This document shows positions 34,498-41,914 of a DNA stretch of 64,000 nt, piece by piece. Origin of the DNA: UBA12018 sp051656605 (GTDB lineage Bacteria; Bacteroidota; Bacteroidia; Bacteroidales; CAMTPD01); the NCBI GenBank assembly GCA_051656605.1, contig JBOGCF010000056.1:62001-126000 (forward strand), read 5' to 3'. Numbering within the stretch: the first letter of the stretch is position 1; every line of letters begins with the position of its first letter. The position numbers and the translations under genes were made by a program. The notes beneath the pieces were generated by a model, which was not told where the DNA came from, made no database searches, and saw only the letters and a list, made by a program, of their open reading frames with translations.

Positions 34498-35541
34498 ATG
34501 GCAAAGAAAAAATTATTGGGAATGACCCTGAACGAGTTAAAAGAAGTGGTTCAGGAAGTAGGATTGCCGGGCTTTGCTGCAAAGCAAATTGCAGACTGGC
34601 TATATAAAAAGCGCGTTGTTTCCATTGATCAGATGACAAACATTGCCGTAGCCAAACGAACTCTTCTTAGCGAAGCATATGAAGTTGGAGCTGTGCCTCC
34701 TTCCGAATTTGTGAAATCTGTAGATGGAACAATCAAATACCTTTTTCAAACACCTTCAAACAACTATATTGAATCGGTTTACATTCCTGACAAAGAGCGT
34801 GCAACGTTGTGCGTATCTTCGCAAGTAGGATGTAAGATGAACTGCCTGTTTTGTATGACCGGGAAGCAAGGCTTTACCGCAAACCTTACAGCTAACGAGA
34901 TATTGAATCAAATTCAATCGATTCCGGAGTCGGCACAATTGACCAACCTTGTTTTCATGGGGATGGGTGAACCTCTCGATAACGTGGAGCAGTTGTTTAA
35001 GGTTCTTGAAATCCTGACGGCCGATTATGGTTATGCCTGGAGTCCGAAACGAATCACCGTGTCTACTATTGGTGTGATGAAAGGATTGAAACGATTCTTG
35101 GAAGAAAGCTCATGCCACTTGGCAGTGAGTTTGCACTCTCCATTTCCGGAAGAGCGCTTGTCGATCATGCCGGTAGAAAAACCGTTTCCGGTAAAAGAGG
35201 TTATTGATCTAATTAAGCAGTATGACTTTGAGCACCAACGTCGCGTATCGTTCGAATACATCATGTTTGAAGGATTTAACGACACACTGCGTCATGCCGA
35301 AGCATTGCGCCAGTTGGTCGAAGGGCTGCATTGTCGTGTGAATTTGATTCGTTTCCATGCAATTCCAAACGTTGATTTGCAGAGCTCAAACGAAAAGAAT
35401 ATGACTGCATTTAGAGATTATCTAACGAAGAAAGGAGTGATCTGTACCATTCGCTCTTCGCGTGGAGAAGACATATTTGCAGCATGCGGAATGTTATCTA
35501 CTGCGAAAAAGCAAGAACAAAATGGCATAGAAAATTGCTAA
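34498..35541 (+). CDS. rlmN: 23S rRNA (adenine2503-C2) methyltransferase RlmN
   Basis: Radical-SAM enzyme methylating C2 of A2503 in 23S rRNA (and A37 of some tRNAs). The 347-residue protein has the radical-SAM cluster motif CxxxCxxC as CKMNCLFC with the usual TLCVSSQVGC just before it, the FMGMGEPLDN segment, SVSLHSPFPEERLSIMP, and the late Cys region ..DIFAACGML that supplies the methyl-carrier Cys. These features separate RlmN from Cfr only by subtle residues; context and length favour RlmN. It has its own promoter and is followed after 19 bp by the DUF4837 gene. Confidence 0.95.
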   Translation: MAKKKLLGMTLNELKEVVQEVGLPGFAAKQIADWLYKKRVVSIDQMTNIAVAKRTLLSEAYEVGAVPPSEFVKSVDGTIKYLFQTPSNNYIESVYIPDKERATLCVSSQVGCKMNCLFCMTGKQGFTANLTANEILNQIQSIPESAQLTNLVFMGMGEPLDNVEQLFKVLEILTADYGYAWSPKRITVSTIGVMKGLKRFLEESSCHLAVSLHSPFPEERLSIMPVEKPFPVKEVIDLIKQYDFEHQRRVSFEYIMFEGFNDTLRHAEALRQLVEGLHCRVNLIRFHAIPNVDLQSSNEKNMTAFRDYLTKKGVICTIRSSRGEDIFAACGMLSTAKKQEQNGIENC

Positions 35542-35560
35542 TAATATAAACACATCTACT

Positions 35561-36604
35561 ATGAAACGACTAAGTTCTCTGATTCTGTTTATCTGCATGA
35601 TGGTAGGGATTACCTCATGTAAAGATGGAGCGCCCGTATTTGTAAATTCAACAGGTGCACCGTATGATTTGGTACTTGTAATGGATCAGGCTCAGTGGAA
35701 AAGCCCGATCGGTGACGAAGTATTCAACGTCTTTAACGCTGATGTTCCGGGTTTGCCTCAAAGCGAGCCTCTATTTAAGATCAATTACACTCCGCCAAAA
35801 CATTTTGACCGAATCATGAAGCTGGTTCGTAACATTGTATTGGTAGAGATCAATCCGGAGCGTTACTCTCAAGGAAAAGTTTCTTTCTCGCGAGATTTGT
35901 GGGCAAAGAATCAATTGATTGTAAAGATTCAAGCACCAGATGATGCAGCAATGAAGGCATTACTGGATGAAAAGAAACAATACATTGTAGACTTGTTTGT
36001 AAACAACGAGTTGAAACGCGTAGAAGCTATTCTTAAAGATGGATATAGCAAAGCAGCCTACGATACTGTAATGGACGTTTTCGGAGTTGAGTTTAGAGTG
36101 CCTCAAGAATTGAACAAAATGAAACGTGGCGAAAACTTTATTTGGTTTTCAAACGATGCCGGATCGGGTCGTCGCGACTTATTGATCTATTCATTCCCTT
36201 TCACAGATCCGAAAACCTTTACACAAGAATACCTGATCGCAAAACGCGACTCTGTAGTTAAAGTAAACATTCCAGGCGGACCAGAAGGTTCTTATATGGT
36301 AACCGAAACGTTGATTCCTCCGGTAATGAAAGATCTCAACTTCAGAGGCGACTACGCTGCCGAGCTACGCGGATTGTGGAAAATGCACAACGACGTAATG
36401 GGTGGTCCTTTCGTATGCATTGCACGCTTGGATAAATCGACCAATCAAGTAATCGTAGTAGAAGGATTTGTATACGCTCCTGAAAAGAAAAAACGTAACT
36501 TTGTACGACAATTGGAAGGCGCATTGCATACACTGAAATTTAAATCAGATAAAGAAACAGTCGAAGCTCAGCCAGTTCCAATTAGCGACGAGGTTGAAAA
36601 TTAA
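35561..36604 (+). CDS. DUF4837 lipoprotein
   Basis: A 347-residue lipoprotein with a signal peptide and lipobox (VGITSCKDG, Cys about residue 20). The mature part matches the Bacteroidetes DUF4837 family: STGAPYDLVLVMDQAQWKSP at the start, VSFSRDLWAKNQLIVKIQAP, and a duplicated-looking layout in which each half holds a beta-alpha domain (second half from about residue 195, FIWFSNDAGSGRRDLLIYSFPFTD). No function is established. It lies 19 bp after rlmN and 15 bp before pdxA, the usual neighbourhood of this gene in the phylum. Confidence 0.9.
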   Translation: MKRLSSLILFICMMVGITSCKDGAPVFVNSTGAPYDLVLVMDQAQWKSPIGDEVFNVFNADVPGLPQSEPLFKINYTPPKHFDRIMKLVRNIVLVEINPERYSQGKVSFSRDLWAKNQLIVKIQAPDDAAMKALLDEKKQYIVDLFVNNELKRVEAILKDGYSKAAYDTVMDVFGVEFRVPQELNKMKRGENFIWFSNDAGSGRRDLLIYSFPFTDPKTFTQEYLIAKRDSVVKVNIPGGPEGSYMVTETLIPPVMKDLNFRGDYAAELRGLWKMHNDVMGGPFVCIARLDKSTNQVIVVEGFVYAPEKKKRNFVRQLEGALHTLKFKSDKETVEAQPVPISDEVEN

Positions 36605-36619
36605 GATACAATTGTTCAT

Positions 36620-37738
36620 ATGGAAAACAATCTAATAAAGGTAGGAATTACTCATGGCGATATCAATGGAATTGGGTATGAAGTGATCCTGAAAGCATTC
36701 TCCGATTCCCGATTATCAGAACTATGTATTCCGATAATTTATGGATCTTCTAAAATTGCTGCTTACCATCGCAAAGCGTTGGAGTTGCCGGCAATCAATC
36801 TAAATATCATTAACAGTGCTGAAGATGCGGGTCCAAACCGAGTAAACCTGATCAACTGTGTAGACGAAGACTTGAAAGTAGAACTTTCGAAAGTAACGCC
36901 TGCCGGAGGAGAAGCTGCTCTTCAATCCCTTCAAGCTGCGGTAAAAGATGCGCAGCGTGGAGCGATCGACGTGATTCTGACAGCACCGATCAATAAACAT
37001 AACATTCAACGCGAAGGATTTCACTTTCCGGGACATACCGAATACTTCGAGCAAGAATTTGGCAACGGCCGTCGTTCGTTGATGATCTTGATGAACGATT
37101 ACCTACGTGTTGCTTTGGTTACAGGGCATATCCCATTGAAAGATGTACCAGCTCAGGTAACTAAAGAAGAGATCTTATTGAAGTTGAAAATCTTCGACCA
37201 CTCGTTGAAGTCCGACTTTGGTATCGAGTGTCCGCGCATTGCCGTATTGTCGCTTAATCCGCATGCCGGCGAAAACGGATTGCTAGGAACCGAAGAGGAA
37301 GAAATCATTATTCCGGCTATCAAAGAAGCAGAGAAGAAAGGCATTTATGCTTTCGGACCATACGCTTCCGACGGATTTTTCGGATCATCGTCGTATGATA
37401 AGTTTGACGGAGTACTGGCAATGTATCACGATCAAGGGCTTACGGCATTCAAAACCATTGCAATGGAAGATGGCGTAAACTTCACGGCCGGATTGTCTAT
37501 CGTGCGCACATCTCCTGCACACGGAACGGCGTATGATATCGTTGGTCAGAATATTGCATCGGAAGAGTCGTTTAGAAAAGCGCTCTATGCCGCACTCGAT
37601 ATTTATCGTAATCGTGTAAGCTACAGAGAAGCAACAGCCAATCCGCTTAGAAAGCAATACTTTGACAGAAGTTCGGATAATGTAAAACTCGATCTTACAA
37701 AAGACGATAATGAAGATATCGTAATGACAACCGTATAA
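36620..37738 (+). CDS. pdxA: 4-hydroxythreonine-4-phosphate dehydrogenase
   Basis: Catalyses NAD-dependent oxidation and decarboxylation of 4-phosphohydroxy-L-threonine in the DXP-dependent route to pyridoxal phosphate. The 372-residue protein starts KVGITHGDINGIGYEVILK and shows the metal-binding histidines in INKHNIQREGFHFPGHTEYFE, in VTGHIPLKDVP and in AMYHDQGLTAFK, then SIVRTSPAHGTAYDI. It is about 40 residues longer than E. coli PdxA, usual for Bacteroidetes, with an extra C-terminal tail. It stands 15 bp after the DUF4837 gene and has a strong terminator 19 bp past its stop. Part of the same DXP economy as dxr at the window's left edge. Confidence 0.96.
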   Translation: MENNLIKVGITHGDINGIGYEVILKAFSDSRLSELCIPIIYGSSKIAAYHRKALELPAINLNIINSAEDAGPNRVNLINCVDEDLKVELSKVTPAGGEAALQSLQAAVKDAQRGAIDVILTAPINKHNIQREGFHFPGHTEYFEQEFGNGRRSLMILMNDYLRVALVTGHIPLKDVPAQVTKEEILLKLKIFDHSLKSDFGIECPRIAVLSLNPHAGENGLLGTEEEEIIIPAIKEAEKKGIYAFGPYASDGFFGSSSYDKFDGVLAMYHDQGLTAFKTIAMEDGVNFTAGLSIVRTSPAHGTAYDIVGQNIASEESFRKALYAALDIYRNRVSYREATANPLRKQYFDRSSDNVKLDLTKDDNEDIVMTTV

Positions 37739-37757
37739 TAACTACGTATCAAATATG

Positions 37758-37815
37758 AAAGCCTTTGAGATGTAACATGGTAAAACATGGTTTGCAACTC
37801 AAAGGCTTTTTGTTT
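37758..37815 (+). terminator. Intrinsic terminator of pdxA
   Basis: AAAGCCTTTGAG (37758-37769) and CTCAAAGGCTTT (37798-37809) form a perfect 12-bp stem. The interior holds a second pairing ACATGGT/ACATGGT (each contains CATG), and the stem runs into TTTTTGTTTTTT. Confidence 0.9.
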
Positions 37816-37832
37816 TTTACAACTGAAGGTAT

Positions 37833-38008
37833 CGTGAAAAGAGAATCGTTTGATGCCCATCAAACAATTTAAAACAAGCGAAGAATAAATCGTTCGATGC
37901 CCATCAAACGATTTAAACCTAGTGAAGAGCGAATCGTCAGGTGGCGGTCTGACGATTTAGTTATAGTGAAGAATGAATCGTCAGGTGGCGATCTGACGAT
38001 TCGCCGGT
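37833..38008. repeat. Four exact 44-bp tandem units, each a hairpin
   Basis: Units start at 37833, 37877, 37921 and 37965, with the shared word AATCG at 37844, 37888, 37932 and 37976. Each has a lead of the type (A/C)G(T/C)GAA(A/G)A and a central palindrome. In units 1 and 2 the palindrome is AATCGTTTGATG / CATCAAACGATT with one mismatch each. In units 3 and 4 it is AATCGTCAG / CTGACGATT, perfect, with an 8-nt loop. Stem sequence changes between the pairs while pairing is kept. Confidence 0.85.
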
Positions 38009-38085
38009 TATAGAGACGTAAAACGTTTATGGTCGAAAATGCAAATAATTTACATGTAGTTGAGGTCTGAAAATCAAGGTGTCTG

Positions 38086-38117
38086 TTGCAGTAGAAGGAA
38101 TAGTTATTGTATTTTTG
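38086..38117 (+). promoter_or_regulatory. Promoter of the candidate small RNA
   Basis: TTG (38086-38088) and TATTTTTG (38110-38117), a perfect TAnnTTTG, are separated by 21 bp. No gene begins nearby; the next start codon is 228 bp away, past a terminator-like stem. Confidence 0.5.
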
Positions 38118-38123
38118 CAACCC

Positions 38124-38222
38124 TTTTATAGAGTCTATTGTTACATATTCGAATTGGAGTCTGGCAAAGCTTCGATGTAAATAAAATATTACTCAGATAT
38201 TACAAATGTGAGTAGTTTTTTT
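38124..38222 (+). ncRNA. Candidate small RNA, about 100 nt
   Basis: The interval runs from about 7 nt after a perfect -7 element to the end of a T7 run. The 3' end is the stem ATTACTCA / TGAGTAGT (38188-38216, one wobble) around a 13-nt loop, followed by TTTTTTT. Between them no frame of useful length exists. The interior contains the short inverted repeat TTCGAA (38144-38149 region) and CGAA/TTCG, which could fold. No known RNA family is recognised. The stem is AU-rich and not very strong, so termination is plausible rather than certain. Confidence 0.4.
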
Positions 38223-38283
38223 GCTTTAAGTATCAATTTTGTTGATTTCTGTTGATAAATATGTGTTAATTTCAATTGAAACT

Positions 38284-38314
38284 TTTGTGATACATAGATA
38301 AATTGACAAATTTG
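38284..38314 (+). promoter_or_regulatory. Promoter of the inositol gene cluster
   Basis: TTTG (38284-38287) and CAAATTTG (38307-38314, one mismatch from TAnnTTTG) are separated by 19 bp, the standard spacing, and lie 31 bp before the nucleotidyltransferase ATG. Confidence 0.55.
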
Positions 38315-38345
38315 CAAGCTCTAAGAAAAAAGGAGTTTAACAGAT

Positions 38346-39044
38346 ATGAACTATGCTATAATAGCTGCCGGAGAAGGTTCCAGGCTAGCTCAAGAAGGTG
38401 TTAAGTTGCCGAAACCTCTCGTGAAGCTCAACGGAGTTGCATTGATAGATCGACTAATTGATATATTTGAAAAGAATAATGCATCATCGATTACGGTAAT
38501 CGTAAACGAAGAGATGCTACAGGTGCAAGAGCATTTAAAGACTAAAAAACTGAGTGTACCTTTTAATTTGGTCGTAAAGTCTACGCCTAGTTCGATGCAT
38601 AGCTTTTTTGAGCTGAGCAAGTTTCTCGAAGGCGAACGCTTTTGTCTTACTACGGTAGACACGATTTTTAAAGAAGACGAGTTTGCCAAGTATATTGCTT
38701 ATTGCGAACAAGCAGGTAGCGAAGAAGGCGTGATGGCAGTAACCGATTATATCGATGACGAGAAGCCTTTGTACATCAAAACAGACAACCAGAATCAGAT
38801 AGAGAACTTCCTGGATCAAAACGACGGGACATGTAATTATATCTCTGGAGGTATCTATTGCCTTACACCAAAAGCAATTGATGTTTTGAAAGATGCAATG
38901 GATAATAACATACATCGGATGCGAAACTATCAGCGATTACTAGCCGAAAAGGGATTAAAACTTACCGCTTTCCCATTTGCGAAGATTGTAGATGTAGATC
39001 ATGCCGAAGATATTGAGAAGGCCGAAGCTTTCTTAAGATCTTAA
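38346..39044 (+). CDS. NTP transferase (sugar-phosphate/inositol-phosphate nucleotidyltransferase type)
   Basis: A 232-residue cytosolic enzyme of the Rossmann-like NTP-transferase family. The N-terminal signature is complete: IIAAGEGSRL (5-14) and KLPKPLVKLNG (20-30), with the Lys of PKPL. CLTTVDTIF (about 99-107) occupies the metal-binding Asp position, NYISGGIYC (about 163-171) lies in the sugar-binding region, and FPFAKIVDVDHAEDIEKAEAFL (split here over the last strand and helix) ends the protein. Overall it resembles the cytidylyltransferases that make CDP-alcohols, including inositol-1-phosphate cytidylyltransferases. Being first in a run that contains inositol-phosphate synthase makes inositol-1-phosphate an attractive substrate; this is inference. 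It overlaps the next gene as TAATG. Confidence 0.8.
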   Translation: MNYAIIAAGEGSRLAQEGVKLPKPLVKLNGVALIDRLIDIFEKNNASSITVIVNEEMLQVQEHLKTKKLSVPFNLVVKSTPSSMHSFFELSKFLEGERFCLTTVDTIFKEDEFAKYIAYCEQAGSEEGVMAVTDYIDDEKPLYIKTDNQNQIENFLDQNDGTCNYISGGIYCLTPKAIDVLKDAMDNNIHRMRNYQRLLAEKGLKLTAFPFAKIVDVDHAEDIEKAEAFLRS

Positions 39045-39922
39045 TGAAAAGAATTGAAATGAATAAAATCGAAATAGCAGGTATTAAAAGAGCAAATCAG
39101 TTTTCACCCAATCATATCGATAATGATGCTGCCATATTCAATATGTCGGCCGATTATCTGCGTGAAAAAGGATTTGTTGTAAATGAATACACCGAAGACG
39201 AATTTTTAAACTCTGACATTAAGGAAGAGTTTATCTTTAATATGGTTCGAGACTGGAGAAGCATCAAGAAGCTTCAACAACTCGAGTCAAATGGCGCCGT
39301 TGTAGTAAATTCCGGATTCGGAATCGAAAACTGTACGCGCGAAAAGATGACACGCTTGTTGATGACCAACAATGTGCCACATCCCGAATCCATTATCAAA
39401 AAGACAAACTTCGAGTCGACACACGACCTGGAAGAGTTGGGCTTTTCTGATTGTTGGATCAAACGCGGCGATTTTCATGCTGTGCAAAAAGAAGACGTAA
39501 CTTATGCTCGCTCTATCGACGAAGCTCGTAGTGTGTTGCGTCAATATGCGATGCGTGGTATCGAAACAGCAGTAATCAACGAGCACTTGGTGGGCGACCT
39601 TGTAAAGTTTTACGGAGTAGTTGGTACCGATTATTTCTATTGGTTTTATCCAAGTGATATCAAACACAGTAAGTTCGGACTTGAAAAAATCAACGGAATT
39701 GCCTGTGGTTATAAATTTAGCGAAAGTTACTTGAAAGATATTTGTACGCAAGCGGCACAAGTGTTGCGTGTACATATTTACGGGGGCGACTGTGTGGTGG
39801 CCGAAGATGGAACCATACGTATTATAGACTTTAACGATTGGCCTAGTTTTGCTCCTTGCAGAGATACGGCTGCTCCGATGATTGCAGAATGCATTCAAAG
39901 CGTGATCTTAAATAGTTTATAA
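39044..39922 (+). CDS. ATP-grasp fold enzyme of unknown substrate
   Basis: A 292-residue protein; start at ATG 39044 overlaps the previous stop by one base (an ATG at 39059 is the alternative). The last third shows ATP-grasp hallmarks: CVVAEDGTIRIIDFNDWPSF with the Asp and Asn that bind Mg, preceded by DCWIKRGDFHAV (Lys and nucleotide loop) and VINEHLVGDLVKFYGVVG (hinge Glu and strand). It resembles RimK-like carboxylate-amine ligases, but the N-terminal domain is divergent. ATP-grasp enzymes typically join a carboxylate to an amine or phosphorylate a small molecule. In this cluster it could modify inositol phosphate or a lipid headgroup; no substrate can be read from the sequence. Confidence 0.75.
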   Translation: MKRIEMNKIEIAGIKRANQFSPNHIDNDAAIFNMSADYLREKGFVVNEYTEDEFLNSDIKEEFIFNMVRDWRSIKKLQQLESNGAVVVNSGFGIENCTREKMTRLLMTNNVPHPESIIKKTNFESTHDLEELGFSDCWIKRGDFHAVQKEDVTYARSIDEARSVLRQYAMRGIETAVINEHLVGDLVKFYGVVGTDYFYWFYPSDIKHSKFGLEKINGIACGYKFSESYLKDICTQAAQVLRVHIYGGDCVVAEDGTIRIIDFNDWPSFAPCRDTAAPMIAECIQSVILNSL

Positions 39923-39953
39923 TAGCATACGTCAACTAACGAACGTAGAACCA

Positions 39954-40874
39954 ATGAGTACAGAAACAAGAAAACCTTCTTTGGAGTCGACACTAAAGTC
40001 GATGGATACGGAAGAATTTATCGATATTCATTTTTATAGACCCATCGGTTATCGTTGGGCTCTCTTTTTTGATAAACTGAATATATCTCCCAATACGGTA
40101 ACGATTTTGGGAATCTTTATCGGTGTTGCTGCCGGTATTTGTTTTTATTTCAACGATTTGTCGATTAATATCTTGGGAATGTTTCTCTTGATATGGGCAA
40201 ACTCATACGATAGTGCCGACGGGCAGCTTGCTCGAATGACGGGCAAGAAGTCACCAATTGGTCGCATCCTTGATGGGCTTTGTGGCGATTTTTGGTTTAT
40301 CACCATTTATGTGGCAATTTGCTTGAGGCTGATGCCCGAATGGGGTTGGTGGATTTGGGTTTTGGCAGCAGCTGCCGGACTTTCTCACCGCAAACAAGCT
40401 GCTCTTGCCGATTATTACCGCAACTTGCACTTGTTGTTTTTGAAGGGAAAATCAGGAAGTGAGCTTGAAAACTCAGTGCAATTGAAGCAGAAATATAAAA
40501 CGCTTACCTGGAAAGACAATTTTATCCCGAAGCTATTTGATACATTCTATATCAAATATACAGAGGTGCAAGAGGGGGAAACTCCCAATATGCAACGAAT
40601 GATGCATATTATCCATGAAAAATATGGAGAGAATGCTCCCGAGTGGTTTCGTACCGAATTTCGCACCTATAGTCTTCCTTTGATGAAGTATACAAATATG
40701 CTATCGTTCAATACACGAGTTATTGCTTTGTTTGTATCTCTATTGATAAATGAACCTTGGCTTTACTTTGTATTTGAACTAACTGTGCTTAACGGTATGT
40801 TGATTTACATGAAAATGACACACGAGCGTTTCTGTGCCAAATTGAGCTGCAAACTGGAAGGAGAAACAAAGTGA
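39954..40874 (+). CDS. CDP-alcohol phosphatidyltransferase, probable (phosphatidyl)inositol-phosphate synthase
   Basis: A 306-residue integral membrane enzyme that transfers a phosphoalcohol from a CDP-activated donor. The family motif is visible as D86-SA-D89-G-QL-A93-R94-(8)-G103-RIL-D107. The fourth Asp, normally three residues after the third, is here at D112, four residues after D107 (GLCGD). The N-terminus (IDIHFYRPIGYRWALFFDKL, then ISPNTVT) has the Arg-Pro...SPN opening shared by inositol-phosphate-type members. About six membrane helices are present and the central loop is long and charged. In gut Bacteroides a protein of this kind in a similar cluster makes phosphatidylinositol phosphate. 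A CDP-inositol donor is the alternative given the upstream nucleotidyltransferase. Confidence 0.85.
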   Translation: MSTETRKPSLESTLKSMDTEEFIDIHFYRPIGYRWALFFDKLNISPNTVTILGIFIGVAAGICFYFNDLSINILGMFLLIWANSYDSADGQLARMTGKKSPIGRILDGLCGDFWFITIYVAICLRLMPEWGWWIWVLAAAAGLSHRKQAALADYYRNLHLLFLKGKSGSELENSVQLKQKYKTLTWKDNFIPKLFDTFYIKYTEVQEGETPNMQRMMHIIHEKYGENAPEWFRTEFRTYSLPLMKYTNMLSFNTRVIALFVSLLINEPWLYFVFELTVLNGMLIYMKMTHERFCAKLSCKLEGETK

Positions 40875-41914
40875 AAAAATCAGCGATCGTAAATAATATT
40901 CTTTTCGCTATCGGGATCTTGGCCGTTGGCATCATGGTTGCTAATATTGGATGGCAATCGATCTTGAAAAATATAGAAGATACCGGATGGTGGTTTCTTG
41001 CTGTTCTTGCGGTATGGTTGGTTGTATATGTATTGAATGCCCTGTCGTGGCGTTTGATTATTCGCAACAATTGTGAAGAGGCGAAACGCATTCCATTTCT
41101 ATATATCCTGAAACTTACAATTACCGGATATGCAATCAATTGTTCTACACCTGTTGGACTGATGGGTGGAGAGCCGTATCGCATTCTGGAGTTGAAGAAA
41201 TATGTAGGTACTACCAAAGCTACATCATCGGTTATTCTTTATTCGATGATGCACGTGGTATCTCACTTTTTGCTTTGGATGATTTCAGCTTTGCTTATTG
41301 CCGTAACCATTCCGATGGATGAGGGGCTTATCGGTACACTCGTAGGGGTATTTGTCGTATGCTTTGCTTTGCTGATCTTGTTCTTTAAAGGTTATAAAAA
41401 AGGGATGGTCGTGAAGGTATTTACCTTGTTGCGCAAACTTCCTTATGTGAAGAAGTGGGCAGTGAAGTTCTATCAAAACAACGAAGAGAAGTTGCAGATT
41501 ATAGACGAGCAGATTGCACATTTGCATGGCAATCAGAAACGACGCTTCTATAGTTCGCTCGGACTCGAACTTTTGGCTCGCGTGGTAGGATGTTTAGAGA
41601 TTTACTTTATTGTGCAAGCAATGGGCTTCGATATCACATTTATTGATAGTGTAATCGTTGTTGCTTTTTCATCCTTGTTTGCCAATATCTTGTTTTTCTC
41701 ACCTATGCAATTGGGTACGCGCGAGGGGGGATATATATTGGCACTCAAGCTGCTTGCTTTGCCTGCCAATTTAGGATTCTCCGTGAGTATCATAACCCGC
41801 ATTCGCGAATTATTTTGGATTGCGTTGGGTATGTTGATCATGAAATTACAACCAGATGCGAGCAATTTGCCTACACTGGAAGAAACACCATTAAATGTTG
41901 AAGAAAATGTTTGA
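40871..41914 (+). CDS. Flippase-like integral membrane protein (LPG-synthase TM / UPF0104 type)
   Basis: A 347-residue protein with about eight membrane helices, starting at GTG 40871 so that GTGA overlaps the upstream stop. It matches the lysylphosphatidylglycerol-synthase transmembrane (flippase-like) family: the Asn/Trp-rich AVWLVVYVLNALSWRLII, the CSTPVGLMGGEPYRILELKK-type loop with GGEP..R, and the FFSPMQLGTREGGYILAL motif with Gly-Thr-Arg-Glu-Gly-Gly. The soluble aminoacyl-transferase domain of MprF is absent, so only flipping or transport is expected. Within the cluster it may move the inositol lipid or its precursor across the inner membrane; that is inferred from position. Confidence 0.85.
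   Translation: MKKSAIVNNILFAIGILAVGIMVANIGWQSILKNIEDTGWWFLAVLAVWLVVYVLNALSWRLIIRNNCEEAKRIPFLYILKLTITGYAINCSTPVGLMGGEPYRILELKKYVGTTKATSSVILYSMMHVVSHFLLWMISALLIAVTIPMDEGLIGTLVGVFVVCFALLILFFKGYKKGMVVKVFTLLRKLPYVKKWAVKFYQNNEEKLQIIDEQIAHLHGNQKRRFYSSLGLELLARVVGCLEIYFIVQAMGFDITFIDSVIVVAFSSLFANILFFSPMQLGTREGGYILALKLLALPANLGFSVSIITRIRELFWIALGMLIMKLQPDASNLPTLEETPLNVEENV

Larger units (their letters stand above)
37739..38345. other. 607-bp intergenic region with terminator, hairpin array and candidate small RNA
   Basis: In order: the pdxA terminator (37758-37815), a 176-bp array of four 44-bp hairpin repeats, a promoter-like pair (38086-38117), a terminator-like stem ending in T7 (38188-38222), and a promoter for the inositol cluster (38284-38314). 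No protein-coding frame with supporting evidence is present. Confidence 0.7.

Noticed and set aside
37833..38008. CRISPR array
   Set aside because: The 44-bp units are direct tandem copies with internal palindromes; there are no variable spacers of constant length between conserved repeats and no cas genes.
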